From Caldifarciminota bacterium (GTDB lineage: Bacteria; Hydrothermota; Tepidihabitantia; SM23-42; JAOAFX01), in contig JAOAFX010000008.1 in NCBI GenBank assembly GCA_026416055.1, forward strand, positions 1 through 41,768: 41,768 nt of DNA, given 5' to 3'. The translations under genes and the position numbers were made by a program. Of the stretch, positions 8,293 to 16,317 are shown in pieces (the first letter of the stretch is position 1; every line of letters starts with the position of its first letter). Below the pieces are notes generated by a model. It ran no database searches. It was not told where the DNA came from and saw nothing but the letters and a program-made list of their open reading frames with translations.

Positions 8293-9498
8293 ATGACCAA
8301 CGCTGGATTTGTGTTTGATAGAATAAGTATCTTTCTTACCATTACCTTTTTGTTCATCGGATTTATTTCTTTCTTGTACGCTCTTGCTACGATCAGACAG
8401 AAAGGACACAGGCTCGAATATTATTTGATGTTGTTTCTAATCGTTCTCTCAGGGGTTGGTACTGCAATTACCACAAATTTACTGTGGATTTTCATCTTCT
8501 GGGAGATTTCAACGTTTGCTGTCTGGCGGGCGGTTGTTTATTACAGACAGCCAGAACAAATTTCTTCAGGCAATGTGGTATTCATCACTAACTTTGTTGC
8601 AGCGGGACTATTGCTTGTCGGCATCGGAATATTGTATCTCGATAATAATTCTTTAATAGTCACTGAGATTAAAAATTTCAATATCTCTGCCGTCATTTTG
8701 ATTACAATTGGTATTTTTGCCAAGTCAGTAATTTTACCTTTATATTTCTGGCTGGTCCCTGCTTATGCATCAATACCTTCAGCCATCGGTGGTTCCCTGG
8801 CTGGAATTGCGGAAAACATTGGATTGATTATGTTCTATCGCCTTTTTGTAAATAATCCAGGGATCCCGGAAAATTATTTTTTGATTGTAGGGTACTTTGC
8901 AGTTGTCTCCAGTTTGATTACTGGTGGTTCGGCGTATATTACGAATAGATTGCGCTATCTTCTTGCCTATTCAACGATCAGTCAGATTGGATTTATACTC
9001 TTAGGGTTTTCAGCTGGAGGATTTTTTGGAACGTATGGAGCGATTGCATATATTCTTGCCCATGCCCTGGCTAAATCCGGATTGTTTTATGGGGTAGGTA
9101 CGATTGAAGACATCACCGGAGAGGCAAATATCAAGAATATTTCCTGTATGCTTAAAGTCTCACCGGTTTTGACTGTAATGATGGCGCTTCTTTTCAGTTC
9201 ATTGGTTGGCTTTTTTCCTATGATTGGATTTTTTGCAAAACTGATGGTGGTAATCGGTTCGGTTCAAAAAAATATTCTTTTTGGGTTTTTTGCCATTGCC
9301 TCTGCGATTTTCACCCTTTTATACAGCGATCGTTTCTATCATGAGTTATTCTACGGAGAAAAATGTGATATAAGAGAAATAAAATTAGAGAAAAAACCAG
9401 GTTTGATCGAAATTGGTGTGGTATTTATTCTGACGGTACTTTCTTTAATTCTGGGCGTATCATTTTATGAAATACTCACATTCATTGGAGGTATTTGA
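8293..9498 (+). CDS. Short MrpD/NuoN-like antiporter subunit
   Basis: 401 residues, about 11-12 membrane segments, proton_antipo_M family. Conserved charged residues are visible: E71 in IFWEISTFA (the TM5-type glutamate) and K144 in GIFAKSVILPLYFWL. The loop after it reads AENIG where relatives such as the MrpD of this same operon have a lysine (IKVLG). It is shorter than MrpD or NuoN at the N-terminus. It is the first of three such subunits in the operon and likely forms one ion-translocating unit next to the NuoH-like anchor. A ribosome site (AAAGGTGA) precedes the ATG. Confidence 0.85.
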   Translation: MTNAGFVFDRISIFLTITFLFIGFISFLYALATIRQKGHRLEYYLMLFLIVLSGVGTAITTNLLWIFIFWEISTFAVWRAVVYYRQPEQISSGNVVFITNFVAAGLLLVGIGILYLDNNSLIVTEIKNFNISAVILITIGIFAKSVILPLYFWLVPAYASIPSAIGGSLAGIAENIGLIMFYRLFVNNPGIPENYFLIVGYFAVVSSLITGGSAYITNRLRYLLAYSTISQIGFILLGFSAGGFFGTYGAIAYILAHALAKSGLFYGVGTIEDITGEANIKNISCMLKVSPVLTVMMALLFSSLVGFFPMIGFFAKLMVVIGSVQKNILFGFFAIASAIFTLLYSDRFYHELFYGEKCDIREIKLEKKPGLIEIGVVFILTVLSLILGVSFYEILTFIGGI

Positions 9499-11396
9499 TG
9501 AATGAAGTTTATTTGATGCTACTTTTACCAGTAGGCTGCGGTCTCTTGGGTTTTCTGATAAAAAGATTACGGAATGAAATGGGATTCCTGGGATTTATCG
9601 TTACTTTCTACTTCGCCCTGCGGATCTTTTTGATTTTTCATAATAAAACATTTGCCTACAGCATTGCGAGTATTGCGGGAATTGATTTCCGGATATATGC
9701 TGATAACCTAACCAGGTTTATCCTTCTATTCAACTCAGTTTTTGCACTTTTAATACTTCTCTACTCAATTATTACAATGCGAAAATCAAGGGGGGAAGAT
9801 GTCTATCAATTATATCTCGGTCTTACACTTTCAGGTGCCAATGGTGTTGTACTCAGTGGTAACTTATTCTTGATGCTGATCTTCTGGAATATGCTCGTTT
9901 TTGCATTATATGGAATTTTACTCGTTGGCAAGAAGGAAAGCGTGAATGCCGCGAGAAAAGCATTGACGATTGTAGGTGTTTCAGATTTCATCCTGATGCT
10001 GGGAATTATAATTGTCTACACTATTGCAGGAAGCGCAAATTTCCCAGCTGAGCCATTATTATCCCTGAATAACGGAGTGATGATTTCGGCTTATATGTTA
10101 CTCCTCGTTGGTGCAATTGCAAAAGCCGGTGCAATGCCCTTGCATACCTGGATTCCTGAGGCAGCAAGGGTAGTTCCTGCTTCGACAATGGCATTCATTC
10201 CTGCATGCATTGATAAATTACTGGGAATTTATTTTCTCGTCAGAATTTCATATTACCTTTTTGATATAACTCAGTCTCTGCCTGTAAGGATGACATTGAT
10301 GAGCATTGGTGCGATAACCATTGTTTTTGCGGTAATGATGGCCCTTATTCAAAAAGAAGCGATGAGGTTGTTATCATTCCATGCTGTATCACAGGTCGGT
10401 TATATGGTGCTGGGTATTGGGACAGGAATTCCATTAGCTGTGGCAGGAGGCCTCTTCCATATGATAAACAACGCTATTTACAAAATGTGTTTGTTTTTAT
10501 GTGCTGGTTCTGTAGAATATCGTGCTCGAACATCAGAACTTGACCATCTCGGCGGTCTGGGGACGAAGATGCCGCTGACTATGCTTTGTTTTCTTATTGC
10601 AGCATTTGCAATTTCGGGTGTTCCTCCTTTTAACGGTTTCTACTCAAAATGGATGATTTATCAGGGAATAATTGAATTGTATAAAGAAACAAATTTATGG
10701 ATTATATTTTTGGTTGCGGCAATGTTTGGCAGTGTTTTGACTCTGGCATCATTTTTGAAGATGCTTCATTCCCTGTTTCTTGGTGAACGGCCTAAGGAAC
10801 TCGATAAAGTAAGGGAAGTAAGATTCGGAATGATTGTACCTCCGCTGATACTTGCATTTTTGTGTATTATATTCGGCATCTTTGCAGAGCAGATTCCCCT
10901 TGCCCGCTTAATCTACCCATCACTTCCATTTTTTAAAATTGAGCCAATTGGCTTCTGGTCCGCGGGTTTGACAACAGTTTTGATGCTTCTGGGCATATTA
11001 ATCGGGTTAATTATATTCATTTTTGGAACCGCACTCAAACCCAGAAAGAGTAAAGTATTTGTTGGTGGCGAGGTACTTGATACTGAAGAGGCGAGAATTA
11101 CGGGTCCTAATTTCTATTCATCAGTCCATAATATCGATATGTTGGAGAAAACCTACAGATTTGGCGAAGAGGGAGCATTTGATTTTTACAACTATCTCCA
11201 GGGTATATTTGGTGGATTTGGTACGCTCTTTCGGGAAGTGATAAACAAATTCTTTGTACTTGTGTATAATGCCTTTGCAAATATAATAATTTCTCTCGGT
11301 TATGTATTTTCGGCGGTTCATAACGGTGAATTGCCTGGGTATCTCGGCTGGATATTTCTGGGTGCAATTTTCATTTTTATCCTACTGGCACTATGA
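9498..11396 (+). CDS. Large NuoL/MrpA/HyfB-like antiporter subunit
   Basis: 632 residues from the ATG at 9498, which overlaps the previous stop as TGATG with GGAGG six bases upstream. A TTG one codon earlier is less likely. At least 14 membrane segments are visible. The core lysine is present (K209 in AIAKAGAMPLHTWIPEA) and a second lysine lies in CIDKLLGIY. The glutamate usually found in TM5 (FWE) is replaced by N131 (IFWNMLVFA). The C-terminal 100 residues extend past the core into a loop with FVGGEVLDTEEARITGPNFY and a last amphipathic/membrane segment, similar to HyfB/NuoL tails. It probably conducts Na+ or H+; the Asn substitution makes its pumping uncertain. Confidence 0.87.
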   Translation: MNEVYLMLLLPVGCGLLGFLIKRLRNEMGFLGFIVTFYFALRIFLIFHNKTFAYSIASIAGIDFRIYADNLTRFILLFNSVFALLILLYSIITMRKSRGEDVYQLYLGLTLSGANGVVLSGNLFLMLIFWNMLVFALYGILLVGKKESVNAARKALTIVGVSDFILMLGIIIVYTIAGSANFPAEPLLSLNNGVMISAYMLLLVGAIAKAGAMPLHTWIPEAARVVPASTMAFIPACIDKLLGIYFLVRISYYLFDITQSLPVRMTLMSIGAITIVFAVMMALIQKEAMRLLSFHAVSQVGYMVLGIGTGIPLAVAGGLFHMINNAIYKMCLFLCAGSVEYRARTSELDHLGGLGTKMPLTMLCFLIAAFAISGVPPFNGFYSKWMIYQGIIELYKETNLWIIFLVAAMFGSVLTLASFLKMLHSLFLGERPKELDKVREVRFGMIVPPLILAFLCIIFGIFAEQIPLARLIYPSLPFFKIEPIGFWSAGLTTVLMLLGILIGLIIFIFGTALKPRKSKVFVGGEVLDTEEARITGPNFYSSVHNIDMLEKTYRFGEEGAFDFYNYLQGIFGGFGTLFREVINKFFVLVYNAFANIIISLGYVFSAVHNGELPGYLGWIFLGAIFIFILLAL

Positions 11397-11425
11397 AACC
11401 AGTACAGGTAGAAATGGAGTGATTT

Positions 11426-11956
11426 ATGATTGAGATTTATCTATTTCTAATTTTCATGATAATTGCTGCAGTAATTGCAATTGAAATCAAAAATTTACTT
11501 GCTGCAGCAATCGCAGTAGGTGCTGTGGGATTTTCTGCGGCAATATTGTTTATAATACTGCAAGCACCAGATCTGGCGATTGTTCAGATCGTTGTTGAAA
11601 TTTTAACCGTTATCATCTTTGTGGCTGTTATCTTCCGGACCACAGATATTGATAAGACTGTTGGAAAACAACTTACGTCCATGCAGATTCTGGGGATTGT
11701 TTTCTACGGCTTTTTTGCGTTGTTGTTTATAATTATATCAGAAAGGATTTTAAATACTTTGCCGCCCTTTGGATCACCGATTATGAAAGTTGCAGGTGAA
11801 TATATAAAATTGGGATTGCCGAAGGTGGGTGGCACAAATATAGTTGCGGATATCATTCTTGATTTTCGAGGTCTCGATACCCTTGGCGAAGCGACGGTTC
11901 TATTTACTTCGGCAATTGGCGTTTTAGCAGTAATGAGGAAAGCAGGGCGAAAGTAA
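11426..11956 (+). CDS. MbhD-MbhE fusion (MrpA C-terminal domain plus MrpB N-terminal domain)
   Basis: 176 residues, about five membrane segments. The first half contains APDLAIVQIVVEILTVIIF, the DUF4040-type motif of MbhD (equivalent to the tail of MrpA). The second half contains DIILDFRGLDTLGEATVLF, the motif of MbhE (start of MrpB). In Pyrococcus Mbh these are two separate small proteins; here they are one reading frame. The family forms the bridge between antiporter-like subunits in Mrp and Mbh complexes. Ribosome site GGAG precedes the ATG and the operon continues 10 bases downstream. Confidence 0.85.
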   Translation: MIEIYLFLIFMIIAAVIAIEIKNLLAAAIAVGAVGFSAAILFIILQAPDLAIVQIVVEILTVIIFVAVIFRTTDIDKTVGKQLTSMQILGIVFYGFFALLFIIISERILNTLPPFGSPIMKVAGEYIKLGLPKVGGTNIVADIILDFRGLDTLGEATVLFTSAIGVLAVMRKAGRK

Positions 11957-11966
11957 AGGGGTAAAT

Positions 11967-12407
11967 ATGGGTGGAATGAGTCTCATCGTCAGACGTATCA
12001 CAGAGATTGTCTGCGGATTTATATTTATGTACGGTCTCTATATTATCTTGCATGGACATTTGACCCCGGGTGGTGGATTCGCTGGTGGAGTAATCATCGC
12101 TGGCTCATTAATCTTACGTGTTCTCGCTTTCGGTAGTGGCACAGAGTCAGAAAGGATGCTGTCTAAAAGAATCCCTAAATTGATGAGTGTCGGTTTGTTG
12201 ATTTTCTGGGGAGCAGCTTTTACGGGTCTGTTGATGGCTGGTATATTCTTCCTGAATGCACCGATTTTTGGGCTTGGCACCCCATTTCATTTATTAAGTG
12301 CGGGATTAATTCCAATATGTAATATCGGTATTGGTATAAATGTTGCCGCTGGATTATTTTCAATCTTTCTTGCCTTTGCCGCAGTGAAATATTTTATGGA
12401 GGAGTGA
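11967..12407 (+). CDS. mrpB: MrpB/MbhF-like Na+/H+ antiporter subunit
   Basis: 146 residues, four membrane segments. HLTPGGGFAGGVIIAGSLIL is the signature of the MnhB/MrpB domain, and the final segment ICNIGIGINVAAGLFSIF also fits it. It belongs to the membrane core of Mrp-type antiporters and Mbh. Its stop codon overlaps the next start as TGATG. A second ATG nine bases downstream could be used, but AAGGGG lies correctly for the first. Confidence 0.9.
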   Translation: MGGMSLIVRRITEIVCGFIFMYGLYIILHGHLTPGGGFAGGVIIAGSLILRVLAFGSGTESERMLSKRIPKLMSVGLLIFWGAAFTGLLMAGIFFLNAPIFGLGTPFHLLSAGLIPICNIGIGINVAAGLFSIFLAFAAVKYFMEE

Positions 12408-12745
12408 TGCTAATATTCATCAGTTGCATAATATTGTTCTTAATTGGTTTATATGCTGTCGTTGCAAAAAGAAATTTATTAAAAATCGCTATTGGTTTTT
12501 GTATTATGGAATACGCTGTAAATATGCTTTTTGCACTGATAGGTTTTAAAAGCGGTGCGATAGATCCAGTTATCACCAAGGTGGATATGCCACATAATTT
12601 TGTCGATCCGCTCCCTCAAGCACTGGTACTGACTGCAATCGTGATTGGAGTAGGAACGACCGCTCTGTTTCTTTCGTTTATTGTCAGAATCTACGAAAAA
12701 TTTAAAACCCTTGATGTGAGTGAGATAAAGAAACTCAAAGGATGA
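12407..12745 (+). CDS. mrpC: MrpC/MbhG-like (NuoK-type) subunit
   Basis: 112 residues from the ATG at 12407; a GTG at 12404 sits almost on the GGAGG. Three membrane segments. The stretch DPLPQALVLTAIVIGVGTTA is the conserved MrpC motif, homologous to NuoK, with ALVLTAIVI containing the TM segment that lines the ion path. It overlaps mrpB by one base and is followed after 10 bases by mrpD. Confidence 0.92.
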   Translation: MLIFISCIILFLIGLYAVVAKRNLLKIAIGFCIMEYAVNMLFALIGFKSGAIDPVITKVDMPHNFVDPLPQALVLTAIVIGVGTTALFLSFIVRIYEKFKTLDVSEIKKLKG

Positions 12746-12755
12746 GGAGGCCTTT

Positions 12756-14246
12756 ATGATATTTCTCCCACTGCTCATTGCTCTGCCTTTATTTTCTGCG
12801 TTCGTGATTCCTTTACTTTCAAAATTATGGAAACCTTTTGCACCAGTCATTGGTAATATCACCACCTTTGTATTATTTATATTCTCTTTATATGGTATTG
12901 CTGCAATACAGGGATTTCCAATGCTGGTATATAAGTTTGGCAACTGGCCACCGCCAATTGGCATAATATTTAGCTTTGATGCGTTTTCAGCCTTTATGGT
13001 TTTTGTAATCTCGATAATTGTTTTTTCAGGTGCCCTTTTTGCAACGAAATATTTGAATCATTATACCGGTCAATGGAAATTCTGGACGTTGTATATGTTG
13101 CTAACAACCGGTTTAATGGGAATTTCTGTTACCGGTGATTTATTCAACATGTTTGTATGGATTGAAATCTCTGCAATTGCTTCTTATGCACTTGTCAGTT
13201 TTGGTATCGAGGCAGAAGAACTTGAGGCTTCTCTGAAATACATGGTCATGGGTGAGATTGCGGGTATGACACTGCTTCTGGCTATTGCATTGATTTATGC
13301 AAAGACTTCAACACTGAATCTTGCAGATATTGCCCTTTCCTTTCAGACTATACAATATTCTAAATTTTACTGGTCAATTCTCGCATTGTTACTTTTTGCC
13401 TTTTCTGTAAAAGCAGCACTCGTGCCTTTCCATTTCTGGCTTCCTGATGCACATCCTGCTGCCCCTGCTCCGATATCAAGTTTGTTATCAGGAGTGTTTA
13501 TAAAAGTTCTTGGTGTATATACCAGTGCCCGTTTTATTTTCAATATCTTTGGATTAACCCGTGAAAATGCTCCGTTTTTCTTTAATATTTTGGTTGGTAT
13601 TGGTTTACTATCGATAGTATATGCTGGTATTACTGCATTGAGTCAGAAAGACTATAAACGATTGCTTGGCTTTTCAACTATCTCACAGGTTGGTTATATA
13701 ATGTTGGGTCTGGGAATCGGTAATTTTTATGGCATTGCGGGTGCAGTACTCTATATCCTTGCCCATGGCATTTCAAAGGCATTGCTCTTTTTAACTTCTG
13801 GTTCGGTTGTATATGTAACAGGAGAAAGGAATATTGAAAAACTCGGTGGCCTGGGTGAGAGTATGCCAACGACTGCCTGGAGTTTCAGGTTTGGAGCACT
13901 TTCACTCATTGGACTGCCACCACTTATTGGATTCTTTGCGAAATTTTTGATTGCACTCGGTGCAATAAAACAGGGATTCCTGTGGCTTGCAATCGTTGCG
14001 ATTGGATTCAGTGGCGTCACCCTTGGTTATTTATTAAAAATTGAAAATAATGTTTATTTGAAAAAGAACGGTGTAGAAGCAAAAGAAGCACCTTTCCTTA
14101 TGCGTGTGGCGATGGTGTTCCTGGTGATTTTGCTTCTGGTCCTAGGGATAGGATATAAACCGCTTATGGATTTTGTAATTCAACCAGCAACCGACGCGTT
14201 ACTCAGAGGAACTGAGTATATAAATTTAATACTGGGGGGAATATGA
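12756..14246 (+). CDS. mrpD: MrpD/MbhH-like Na+/H+ antiporter subunit
   Basis: 496 residues, about 14 membrane segments, full MrpD length. Conserved features: E137 in FVWIEISAIASYAL (TM5 glutamate), the lysine and His in SVKAALVPFHFWLPDAHPAA, the second lysine in GVFIKVLGVY, and SQVGYIMLGLGIGN. This is the main antiporter-like unit and should exchange Na+ and H+ across the membrane, driven by or coupled to the hydrogenase. GAGGAGG precedes the ATG, and the stop overlaps mrpE by four bases (ATGA). Confidence 0.94.
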   Translation: MIFLPLLIALPLFSAFVIPLLSKLWKPFAPVIGNITTFVLFIFSLYGIAAIQGFPMLVYKFGNWPPPIGIIFSFDAFSAFMVFVISIIVFSGALFATKYLNHYTGQWKFWTLYMLLTTGLMGISVTGDLFNMFVWIEISAIASYALVSFGIEAEELEASLKYMVMGEIAGMTLLLAIALIYAKTSTLNLADIALSFQTIQYSKFYWSILALLLFAFSVKAALVPFHFWLPDAHPAAPAPISSLLSGVFIKVLGVYTSARFIFNIFGLTRENAPFFFNILVGIGLLSIVYAGITALSQKDYKRLLGFSTISQVGYIMLGLGIGNFYGIAGAVLYILAHGISKALLFLTSGSVVYVTGERNIEKLGGLGESMPTTAWSFRFGALSLIGLPPLIGFFAKFLIALGAIKQGFLWLAIVAIGFSGVTLGYLLKIENNVYLKKNGVEAKEAPFLMRVAMVFLVILLLVLGIGYKPLMDFVIQPATDALLRGTEYINLILGGI

Positions 14247-14728
14247 AATATATCATCTATTTCATTATTGGTTTTGGGCTTTGGTTACTACTAACACTAT
14301 CTACCAATTTAGATCATATTATTGCAGGTATCATCGTGGTTTTTTTAGGAACGATATTGTTCGGTGGTTATTTCACGGATAAACCACAGAAATTTCTTCA
14401 ACCACACAGGTTGTTTTGGTTGATTATATATATCCCCGTTTTTATATGGTACATGATAAAAGCAAACCTTGATGTGGCATACAGAACACTTCATCCGCAG
14501 AGACCATTGAAGCCTGGTATCGTTAAGATAAAGACGATTTTAAAATCAGATACTGCAAAGGTCTTTTTAGCAAATTCAATTACCCTCACTCCTGGAACTA
14601 TGACGGTTGATATTGACGGTGACTATTTATACATTCACTGGATTTACGTCCAGGATACCGATATCGATGCTGCTTCAAAGATTATTGCCCGTCCATTTGA
14701 ACGGTTTTTAAGGAGGATATTTGATTGA
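14243..14728 (+). CDS. mrpE: MrpE-like subunit
   Basis: 161 residues with two N-terminal membrane segments and a soluble C-terminal domain. The stretch KVFLANSITLTPGTMTVDID is the defining MrpE/MbhA motif. It starts with an ATGA overlap on mrpD. Its known role is in assembly and ion path of the Mrp complex rather than redox chemistry. It is followed by a 144-base spacer before mrpF, the only sizeable gap within the operon. Confidence 0.92.
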   Translation: MKYIIYFIIGFGLWLLLTLSTNLDHIIAGIIVVFLGTILFGGYFTDKPQKFLQPHRLFWLIIYIPVFIWYMIKANLDVAYRTLHPQRPLKPGIVKIKTILKSDTAKVFLANSITLTPGTMTVDIDGDYLYIHWIYVQDTDIDAASKIIARPFERFLRRIFD

Positions 14729-14872
14729 AATCTCGAATTCTAAATTCAGCATTCTAAACAAATTTGGAAAATTAGAATTTAGATATTGTTTAAGATTTCT
14801 TATTTCTGGCTTAGAATTTCGTATAAATTCTTTGGTTATTCATTTTATCGGGCATATTGTGAGGAGTGTATC
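14729..14872. repeat. AT-rich spacer with inverted repeat between mrpE and mrpF
   Basis: This 144-base gap interrupts an otherwise tightly packed operon. It contains TCTAAATTC (14739-14747) and its exact inverse GAATTTAGA (14775-14783), plus further copies of the words ATTCTAAA and TTAGAATTT. An open frame through it reads like KISYFWLRISYKF, the kind of translation produced by dispersed AT-rich intergenic repeats in some environmental genomes. I see no gene or clear promoter here. Confidence 0.4.
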
Positions 14873-15127
14873 ATGATTTTAATGTTAATAGTTCTCTTCT
14901 TCAGTGCACTTTTATGCCTTTATAGAATCCAACAGGGTCCGACCATTCCGGACCGTGCAGTGGGTGTTGATATTATGGGAACGATATTTGTAAATATCAC
15001 TGCACTCACGGCAATATTTTATAACCTTCCGTATCTAATGGATCTGGCAATCATCATTGCACTGTTCAGCTTTATTGGAACACTTGCGCTGTCAAAATAT
15101 CTTGAAAAAAGGAGTCTTGATGATTAG
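14873..15127 (+). CDS. mrpF: MrpF-like subunit
   Basis: 84 residues from the ATG at 14873, preceded by GAGGAG. The open frame reaches back to 14786, but that extension is repeat-like and unlike MrpF. Three membrane segments; GPTIPDRAVGVDIMG is the family motif, with the conserved Asp in the first loop. It forms part of the Mrp membrane core and is the likely partner of MrpG, whose start overlaps the end of this gene by eight bases. Confidence 0.92.
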   Translation: MILMLIVLFFSALLCLYRIQQGPTIPDRAVGVDIMGTIFVNITALTAIFYNLPYLMDLAIIIALFSFIGTLALSKYLEKRSLDD

Positions 15128-15473
15128 TCCTGTTGGCTGGATAATAATCTGGATTGGGATTCTATTTAATCTCCTTGGAACCGTGGGGCTTGTTAGATTC
15201 CCAGATATTTACAATCGTCTTCAGACTTCAACAAAGTGTGTGACACTGGGTTCATTCGGATTAATGATAGGTATATTTCTGCTCCATGGTTTTTCACAGA
15301 CCGGGATAAAAGCATTAATTTGTGGCGCATTTTTGCTTTTGACAAATCCAGTGGGTGCGCATGCCTTGATGAAGGGTTCGCTCCATTACGGAATAAAACT
15401 CTGGAAGGAATCTATCGTTGACAGATATGGTACGGAAAAGCTTGGTGGAGAGCAGATTGAAGAAAAAAGTTAA
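15120..15473 (+). CDS. mrpG: MrpG-like subunit
   Basis: 117 residues from the ATG at 15120, placed by an AAAGGAG ribosome site; a longer open frame from 15057 lies inside mrpF. Three membrane segments with the MrpG pattern LLGTVGLVRFPDIYNRLQ, followed by KCVTLGSFGLMIG and LLTNPVGAHALMKG. Completes the E-F-G trio, in the same order as in Mrp and as MbhA-B-C. The C-terminus is a charged 30-residue tail. Confidence 0.92.
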   Translation: MISPVGWIIIWIGILFNLLGTVGLVRFPDIYNRLQTSTKCVTLGSFGLMIGIFLLHGFSQTGIKALICGAFLLLTNPVGAHALMKGSLHYGIKLWKESIVDRYGTEKLGGEQIEEKS

Positions 15474-15496
15474 AAGAGAATAAATGAGGGAGAGCT

Positions 15497-16102
15497 ATGA
15501 GAAAACCTAAATTACGAGAACTTGGAGAAGCGATAAGAGCGATATTTAGGGGTCCTTTTACAAGCAAGTTTCCATTAAAGCCTTCTCCAGCGGCAAAAAG
15601 ATTTCGGGGAAAAATAGAATTTAATTTTGATAAATGCATTTTATGTGGTGCCTGTGTTGAAGTCTGTCCGGCAAATGCCCGTGCACAGATTGACGACAAG
15701 ATTAGAAGGATACGCAAAGAGATTCATTACCAGGAACGTTGTGTATATTGTGGTCAGTGTGTAGCATATTGCACAACAAAAGAAGGAATCTATCATACAC
15801 AGGAATATGACCTGGCACAGATAAAAAAAGAAGGTTATGAAAATGCGATTGAGAAGGAATTGATTCTTTGTGAGCGTTGTGGAGAAGTTATTACTACAAG
15901 GGCACATCTTTTATGGATTGCACGCCGGGCTGGTGAGCTTGCTTATGCCAATCCCAATTTATTTTTAATTTTATCTCAGGAACTGGGTGAGGAAGCGATT
16001 CCCAGAATGCCTTCACCGTCACCTTACCGGAGTGAACATTTGAGATTCTTGTGCCCATCATGCAGAAGGACGGTATATCTCCAGGAAATCTGGGGATATT
16101 AA
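15497..16102 (+). CDS. NuoI/MbhN/HycF-like two-cluster ferredoxin subunit
   Basis: 201 residues. Two [4Fe-4S] motifs: C47-x2-C50-x2-C53-x3-C57-P and C82-x2-C85-x2-C88-x3-C92, the second followed by Thr instead of Pro. It also has two C-terminal CxxC pairs (C125/C128 in CERCGE and C186/C189 in CPSCR), which could bind zinc or another cluster. The N-terminal amphipathic stretch fits docking on the NuoH-like subunit. It relays electrons from the input module to the small subunit. It is the last gene of the operon, 23 bases after mrpG with a GAGGGAGAG ribosome site. No strong terminator follows. Confidence 0.88.
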   Translation: MRKPKLRELGEAIRAIFRGPFTSKFPLKPSPAAKRFRGKIEFNFDKCILCGACVEVCPANARAQIDDKIRRIRKEIHYQERCVYCGQCVAYCTTKEGIYHTQEYDLAQIKKEGYENAIEKELILCERCGEVITTRAHLLWIARRAGELAYANPNLFLILSQELGEEAIPRMPSPSPYRSEHLRFLCPSCRRTVYLQEIWGY

Positions 16103-16143
16103 AAGATATTTTGGACCTGGCTGACTTGTGTGTGACACTAATC

Positions 16144-16178
16144 AAACTTAAGTTTACAAAGGATAACAATCTATCCTT
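16144..16178. promoter_or_regulatory. Two dyads upstream of the subtilase promoter (candidate operators)
   Basis: A perfect 12-base palindrome AAACTTAAGTTT (16144-16155) is followed three bases later by AAGGATA (16159-16165), six bases, then its inverse TATCCTT (16172-16178). The second dyad overlaps the -35 box. Either could be an operator. The second could also be a weak end signal for the hydrogenase operon, but no T-run follows. Confidence 0.35.
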
Positions 16179-16206
16179 GACTTTAAGGGGACTTTTATTT
16201 TATAAT
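16177..16206 (+). promoter_or_regulatory. Sigma-70 promoter of the subtilase gene
   Basis: TTGACT (16177-16182), an 18-base spacer and a perfect TATAAT (16201-16206). Transcription would start near 16213, leaving a 5' leader of about 100 bases before the ATG at 16318. The leader holds two GGGGG runs and a consensus AAGGAGGT ribosome site; I see no riboswitch fold in it. Confidence 0.65.
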
Positions 16207-16317
16207 AATTAGGCAATCGATGAAAGGGGGTGCAGGGGGCTTAAAACACAGATCAATCTTAAAGACTGCATTCAAAAAAGTTAAGGTGCATTCCGTAGGG
16301 AGAAAAGGAGGTTGAAA

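Noticed and set aside
14786-14872. N-terminal extension of MrpF to an upstream ATG
   Set aside because: The extension is repeat-like and unlike MrpF, while ATG 14873 has a GAGGAG ribosome site and gives normal family length.
16225-16245. Two GGGGG runs in the subtilase leader as G-quadruplex
   Set aside because: Only two clear runs lie near each other, too few for an intramolecular quadruplex.
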